A stretch of 7,431 bases of DNA from contig JABMRN010000138.1 of the NCBI GenBank assembly GCA_013202515.1, positions 1 through 7,431 of the forward strand, in the 5' to 3' direction. Under the pieces are notes generated by a model that searched no databases, had not been told where the DNA came from, and was given only the letters and a program-made list of their open reading frames with translations. The DNA is from Candidatus Omnitrophota bacterium. GTDB lineage: Bacteria; Omnitrophota; Gorgyraeia; JABMRN01. The position numbers were made by a program, and so were the translations under genes. Positions 1-6,200 of this stretch are shown here, in pieces; the first letter of the stretch is position 1; every line of letters starts with the position of its first letter.

Positions 1-225
1 ATGATTATAATGTTTGAATACGTTCCTAATGTAAGCTCTTTTAGCTGGCCTCGAGACATGGAAGCAGTAAAGGAAATGAATTCCATAAGACAAGGATATC
101 GCCATGTTGACCTTGCTATTCGTCAACAGGGATTTCTAACTCAATTGGACGAAAGATATAAAGCCGATTGCTTGTTAATTTGCGCCACTAAACCCGTGTC
201 TACTATAGATAAAACGGGTCAGACC
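1..225 (+). other. Unidentified N-terminal segment, possibly the tail of a methyltransferase fold
   Basis: Residues 1-75 are not recognised. They read as helix-rich sequence around residues 20-45, then a charged stretch, then a hydrophobic strand (CLLICATKP, residues 62-69 or so) followed by a polar linker. The other two methyltransferase-like domains in this chain also end in a strand running into a linker (VLLVKN near residue 1190, VNVVYKL near 2270). By analogy this could be the last helix and strands of a further methyltransferase whose core lies upstream of the window. It could equally be a short true N-terminus. No catalytic motif is visible. Confidence 0.25.
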
Positions 226-3200
226 CCTTCTGCCAGTGGCGGTTTAGGCAAATACCTGCCCATGTTCATTTTAGGTGTCCTCTCAATAGGCGCGCTCCTT
301 ACTCTACACTTCTTTGGCCTGGATATACCTATTCTGACCCCCGGGGTCGGACAGGTTGACGTAGCGCAGGCAGGCGGATGGGGCATGGGGCTGTTGGGTG
401 CACTGATGGCGCTAGGTGCGGCAATGAAGGCGGGTGCGGAGGAGAACCAAGGAGCTGTGGAGCTAATTATCCCACAGATCGAAAAGATGCTGGGCCGTAT
501 TTCCCCCAAACAAAAGGCATCTCTAATTGCTGCCATAGATGAGCTTTTGAGCGAACCTGACGTGACTCCGGAGATGGTTACTGCTGTTTTCAGAAGAAGA
601 AAATTAAATTTAAAAAGAGGGCAACACCGTATTATTGCTCAATATATCCTGGTTGCTCAAGAAACGTTTAATCCTGTTGCAGTTGAGGGCGAATCCGGAG
701 ACGGATCTCAAGCCGAATCTAAATCCGTCCCCGCGTTGAATACAACCCCGTACCAAGACTTAAAAGGACTTTCAGCAGGAAAAGTAGTACGAAAAATCAT
801 TGAAAGGTCTTACTTTAATTTATATGCAAGACTAGGCTTTGCTGTGGATGATCCAAGGGGGACTGGCGTAGAACTTCCAATGCTAAGCTCAGGCGAAGGA
901 TATGGCAAATGGCAACCAACACCCGTTGTATTTTTAGATGACGTAGTTAGATTCGCTAGAATTAGCGAAGGAGATAGGGTTTATGATTTCGGATCGGGAG
1001 ACGGAACTGCTGCATACTGGTTTGCGTCATATGGTGCTCGTGTAGACGGAGGGGAACAGATGCTAGTGCCATTTACTATTTTTGCGAGAGTAAGGTTGAT
1101 TTTTAGTACACTTATAGGAAGATTTCGTGTAGAAGAGGATTTTGACAGGGAAACTACAGATGGCGTTATATCAATATTAGAACATTTTTCAGAGCATGTG
1201 AATCTTCAGAATGGTGATATTTTTGAAGAAGATATCGATTTTTCACAATATGATGTTATTTACCTCTATTATCCTGAACCCGCAGATCCTGTTTTATTTT
1301 TAGAGCATTTAAATAATAAATTATCTGACCCCAAAAAAGGATTAAACCCGGAAGCACGCCTTATAGTTCTCAAACAAGGAATTACACGGGCGAGTTTAAA
1401 TAATTTCGATTGTCGTTCATCGGAACTATTAAGCTTTCCAGGTATTATACCATCTATACTTTGTGAATATTCAATAAAAAGGCATCGGATAGAAGATGCT
1501 TCTGGAGACGAATCTAGGAACGGTTCCGGCCCCGAGCGTGAGACAGGTTCAAGCCTAGAGCCAGAACCGTCCCTAAGAAGCGATACTCTTCCTCCTGAAG
1601 CATCAGGCCAAAGGAGTCCAGGAGATTGGCATGCTCTTATTCGTAATGCAGATTCGGAAGAGACACAGCTGAGGGCAGCGCAGGATGCTAAATGGGAAAT
1701 TGAAAACGGAAAAATAACAGAGGAAGATTTCGCTGAGTTGATAGAAAGTTTTATTGCTGATGAGCTTAATTATTCCGATAATGCACGTCATGTTTTGCGC
1801 CTACTCAAAGCAATTATACCGCATAATTATAAAGGTAAGGTTATTGTTATCGGTGGATCTGCGCTTGGATGGAAAGCTATAAAAAAGATTGTTGAAAGAT
1901 TACCGCAGAATCACCCGCCAATTATCATAAACGAACACCTGTGTTTTTACAAAGGTAGTAAAGAAGACGCTTTAATTGAATTTATTGAATTTGCTAACTC
2001 ATCCTCACGAAATGTTATAGAGTGCGATCGAACTGAAGATGCAGAACCGATGACTTGTTATCTAGAAAGGGATATGATTTTAGTTGGAGACAGCATAAGA
2101 ATTGAAATTGATGAAAACGGCTATCCGGTTGCTCGTGGATATACCGGCCTAAGGAGTTCGGATTATAACGGATTAAGAGGATGGGTCAATGCATTATTTG
2201 CCTCTGCAGCAAGGCATTTCAAAACGGAAGTAATTGCTGTGGTGGTTTCAGGAAGTGGAGATGATGGTGCTGATGGGGCCAGGCTAGTTGATAAAAATGG
2301 AGGGGCAGTATTAGTTCAGGAAACACGACACATACCAGATGACGATACAACTCTTTATGTAGGTGGTATGCCTAATGCGGTTAAAGTATCAGGCGTTACA
2401 CATCAGGTAGTCCCTATAGAAAATATGGCAGATGCAATCATGCGGCATGCTTCAGTTGTAAAGAAACCCCGCGGCTTTAGACCCTACATATCCATGTTTG
2501 CCTTAGGCATTCTCTCAATAGGCGCGCTACTTACTTTGCACTACTTTGGCCTGGATATACCTATTCCCACCTACACGGTGGGGCAGGTTGATGTAGCGTT
2601 GGCAGGCGGAGGGGTCATGGGGCTTTTGGGAGTGTTAATGGTATTAGGCGCGACTATGAAGGCGGGTGCGGGGGAGACATCAAGGCCTGTATCCGGTCAA
2701 GATATAGATTCATTTAATTATGTCAGCGGTAAGGTAAGGGAGCGAATGCCGTTTTTGGAAGTAGGTCGAGAAATATTACCGGGAGAGGAAGTTGGCCTTG
2801 AAGGGTGGACTGATAGAGCATTGCGTGAAGGCGTGGGAAGATTCGGCGAAGAAAATTATCATGAAAAGGCCCTTATAATGCGCAACTATGCCAGGGCAAT
2901 AGTAGCTGTTACAGAAAATCCAATAGTGTATTATATCGGTTTAGGCTATAGCAGGGACCGCGGTATAAAATTTAATATAATTGAGCCGCTTTTAAGCACA
3001 AACTTTACTGAGCTTATTGGCGTGGAATTGCAGCAGCTTTCATATAGGGATTTTCAGGATATGGTTCGCGAACAATTAGAAGGCATTATCGACTCAAAAG
3101 CAGGAAGGCCGGTTGGCGATACATTAACGTTTTCTCGCATAGACAATAACACATATACTGCCGAATTTTTGTACGAGGGGAAACCAAGAAACGTTAAGGC

Positions 3201-6200
3201 GTATTTCAGATTCAATGCAGAGAAAGGCTATCCGGTTGAATTAGAAAACGGATATAACGTTTTAATAGATACGATCTCCCACAGCGATGCAGAGCTGCGC
3301 CATAAAATTATGTCACTCTTAGATGATACTGCCGGGTTTATTGTAATGCAAGGGTGTGATCTATCAACAGCCACACACTCGCGATATGCTGATGAAAAGG
3401 AATTCTGGCACGTCAATTTTGCATTTTTCAGAGGCCACACAGTTGACGAGTTTACATACGAAAATTTTAGTGAAATTAGTTCAAGAGTATTTTTTAGACT
3501 TGGAAAAAAGGTGTTTTGGAATGAAGACTACAAAAGGATGGGGTTACCACAGGAGAGGCCGGTCTTATTGGTAAAAAATCAAACAGCCGGGCTGTTAGGA
3601 AGCGTAAAGACACAGGAAGAATGCTTAGCTTTGATTCGCGATGCGGACCCGAAGGATTTAGATGCATTGAAAAAGATTGCCAAAGAACTAACCCAAGAGA
3701 TCAGTCGGGGGGCAATAAGAGTAGAAGATTTTACCGATTTGCTGGCAGAATTCGTAATTGCCGAGCCTGAGCATGTCGGAAAAGTCGTATCCATCGCAAT
3801 CTCATTGAAAGAGCAAGGTGTATGGAATAGTTTTGTAAAAAAGACTGTTGATTTGATTTCTGACCCGGTGAATTTAGTAGCTGACAATGAAGCTTACGAA
3901 AAAATGCCTGAGTTATCAGGACTTATTTTTTGGCTAATTCGGTATCTGCCTACTCCAGAAGAATATAAACCCCAACTTGTTCATGCACTGATTAAGATTT
4001 TCCGCTTTGATTTTCCAAGATATAGAGATCTGATTTTACCTTATCTTGACGAGATTGTTAGCGAAGCAGGAGTTTTCAATATCGATGATTCCTTGCGTGA
4101 AGATGTTGTTTGGGCTATGTATCATAAGATCGAAAATCCTAAAGTTTATGAAGCCCTCAGGCGCTTATTGCCATATTTGGCAAGTGAATATACGTTATTT
4201 AGTTTCGCAGTAAACGCTTTAGCAAGATCTGGCTGTGAACTAGCGTTTCGCTGCGTAAAGGATGCTGCCGAAACAAGTGAGGACGATTTTGAGAGGAGCT
4301 TAGCGCAAGAATTTTTGAAGACAATAGAAGATGATCCAAATTCACCACTTCCTCCGGAAGAACCTAATGTTATTATCCCTATCCCTATTGCAGGAGTAGC
4401 TTTTATTGCTATGGCTTTTATTGATCCCTACTACATACTGGCTGGCCTTGGCAGTCTTATTGCCGGGATATTCCTACATGAACTTGGACATACAGGTTCA
4501 ATCTTTGATGTAATAAGAGGGCTTAGAATTAAGCCGCACCTAAAGGAAAACGGTCATATAAACTGGATAAAGACTATTTTGTTCCCACGAGTAACAATGA
4601 ATATAACGCGTATAAATTCACCGCCTATCACACCATCTAGAACCTTACTAGGTCCTGCTTTGAATCTTACCTTAGGCCTACTTATATTCTTTCCCTCAGC
4701 ACATCCATTTATTTTGATATTTGCCTGGACAAACCTTATGCTTGGTGTATTTAACCTTATACCAATCTATTCTTTGAAGACAGACGGTGCACGATTATTA
4801 GAAGCGATAATGCAAACCGGCGATGTTGGGGACGGTTCTCGAGAAGCCACAGATGCAAACGAAACCTTAGAAGACAGAATGGAGCTTATTGAGAAGGATT
4901 GGTTTGGAAAAAATCGGTTTACCTTTCTCATGTTACTTACAAGTGTTTCTGCGTTAGGATTGTTATATTTAGTTAAAGACAGTGAATATATATACATAGC
5001 ACTTGTCCCTATGGTTGCTTTTTTTATTATCATAATATATAAGCTAAGTTACAGTTTTGAGAGACGTTATTATTATATTAGGGATAAGGCGTCAGCATTA
5101 GACAGCTTAGAGCTTTTAAGAAAATCTTTCAGAGAAGGATTGGTGCTTTCAATTGAAACCCACATGCCTATACCGCAAATATTCGTGACGCAAATTAATA
5201 GAACAATAGAGTTATTGGGCTCTATTTATGAGTGGGAGATAGATTCTACAGAGCTCAGAAAAGGAGACATATTCAGGTTTAAAAATTCAGTAGATGACTA
5301 TCGCTGGTGCATGCTAGATTTTGAAGACAGATATATTTCAATTCGATGGAGTGGAAGAGGGGCCGTAGAATTTACTCTCGAAAGGTTTGAACCAGATAAA
5401 CCTATAGAAGTAATTAAATTAGGTTTTTCTGCGAGCACAGAAGGTCCAACAGGAAGCACCACAACACCTCCCACTACCGCCATGATAGATGGGCTGATGG
5501 ATTCTGTAGAGTTGATTATGAAAGCAGTTGGCTGGGTATCGGGATTTGCAGGCATCTTTGGCCTTGGCATGATTGTGCCGCATGGCGCATGGGCGGGGGA
5601 AGGCCGAGGGACGAAGGACGAGAGACGACAAAATTCAGAACCAATTCCACCGAGTGGGATAACAGAAATTACATTGAATGGAGATCCGCTAACAAATCCG
5701 AAAGAAATAGAAGTGGTATTGGCTAAATTAAGATTACCGAGGGAGCATACATTTAATGCATTAGTAGAAGGTAATACGCTACATATAGGTATTGGCGAAC
5801 ACCCGGGAACGCTTCATATTGCTATTAATCATCCCGGCGCTGAAAGACTATACGTGATGCACGGAATAGTGGTAGAGAATAAAGATGTTATTTTGGCAAT
5901 ACCTTTCCCCACCCCAAATTATATTACAAAGACTTTAGAGCGAAAAAATTTATGTCGAGATATGTATATAAAGTTTGCAAGATTTCTTATTGAATACGGT
6001 TATCCAGCCTCGTTTGCCATAAACGAAACAACGCGTCATGATATGGTAAATGAATATAAGATATTTGGGTCTTCAACAAAAACAGTCGGCGATCTTGCCC
6101 GACAACCGCTTTCGAGCGAGAGTGAAAAAGCCGTCTTTCAATCATCACGCGATAGCTGGATGAGCGGACTAATGCAAAAGGTCCGTGAAACCGCAAGAAG

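Noticed and set aside
1831..2457. Part of a chemotaxis operon
   Set aside because: There is no CheA, CheW, CheY, CheR-type or receptor sequence in the window; the domain is embedded in one polypeptide with unrelated enzymes.
3356..3574. Plus-strand frame +2 open frame of 72 codons
   Set aside because: It overlaps the divergent methyltransferase-like domain in another frame, and its translation has no recognisable features. It is a shadow.
3582..3596. Palindrome as a Rho-independent terminator
   Set aside because: No T-run follows, it is inside an open reading frame, and the coding motifs continue on both sides.
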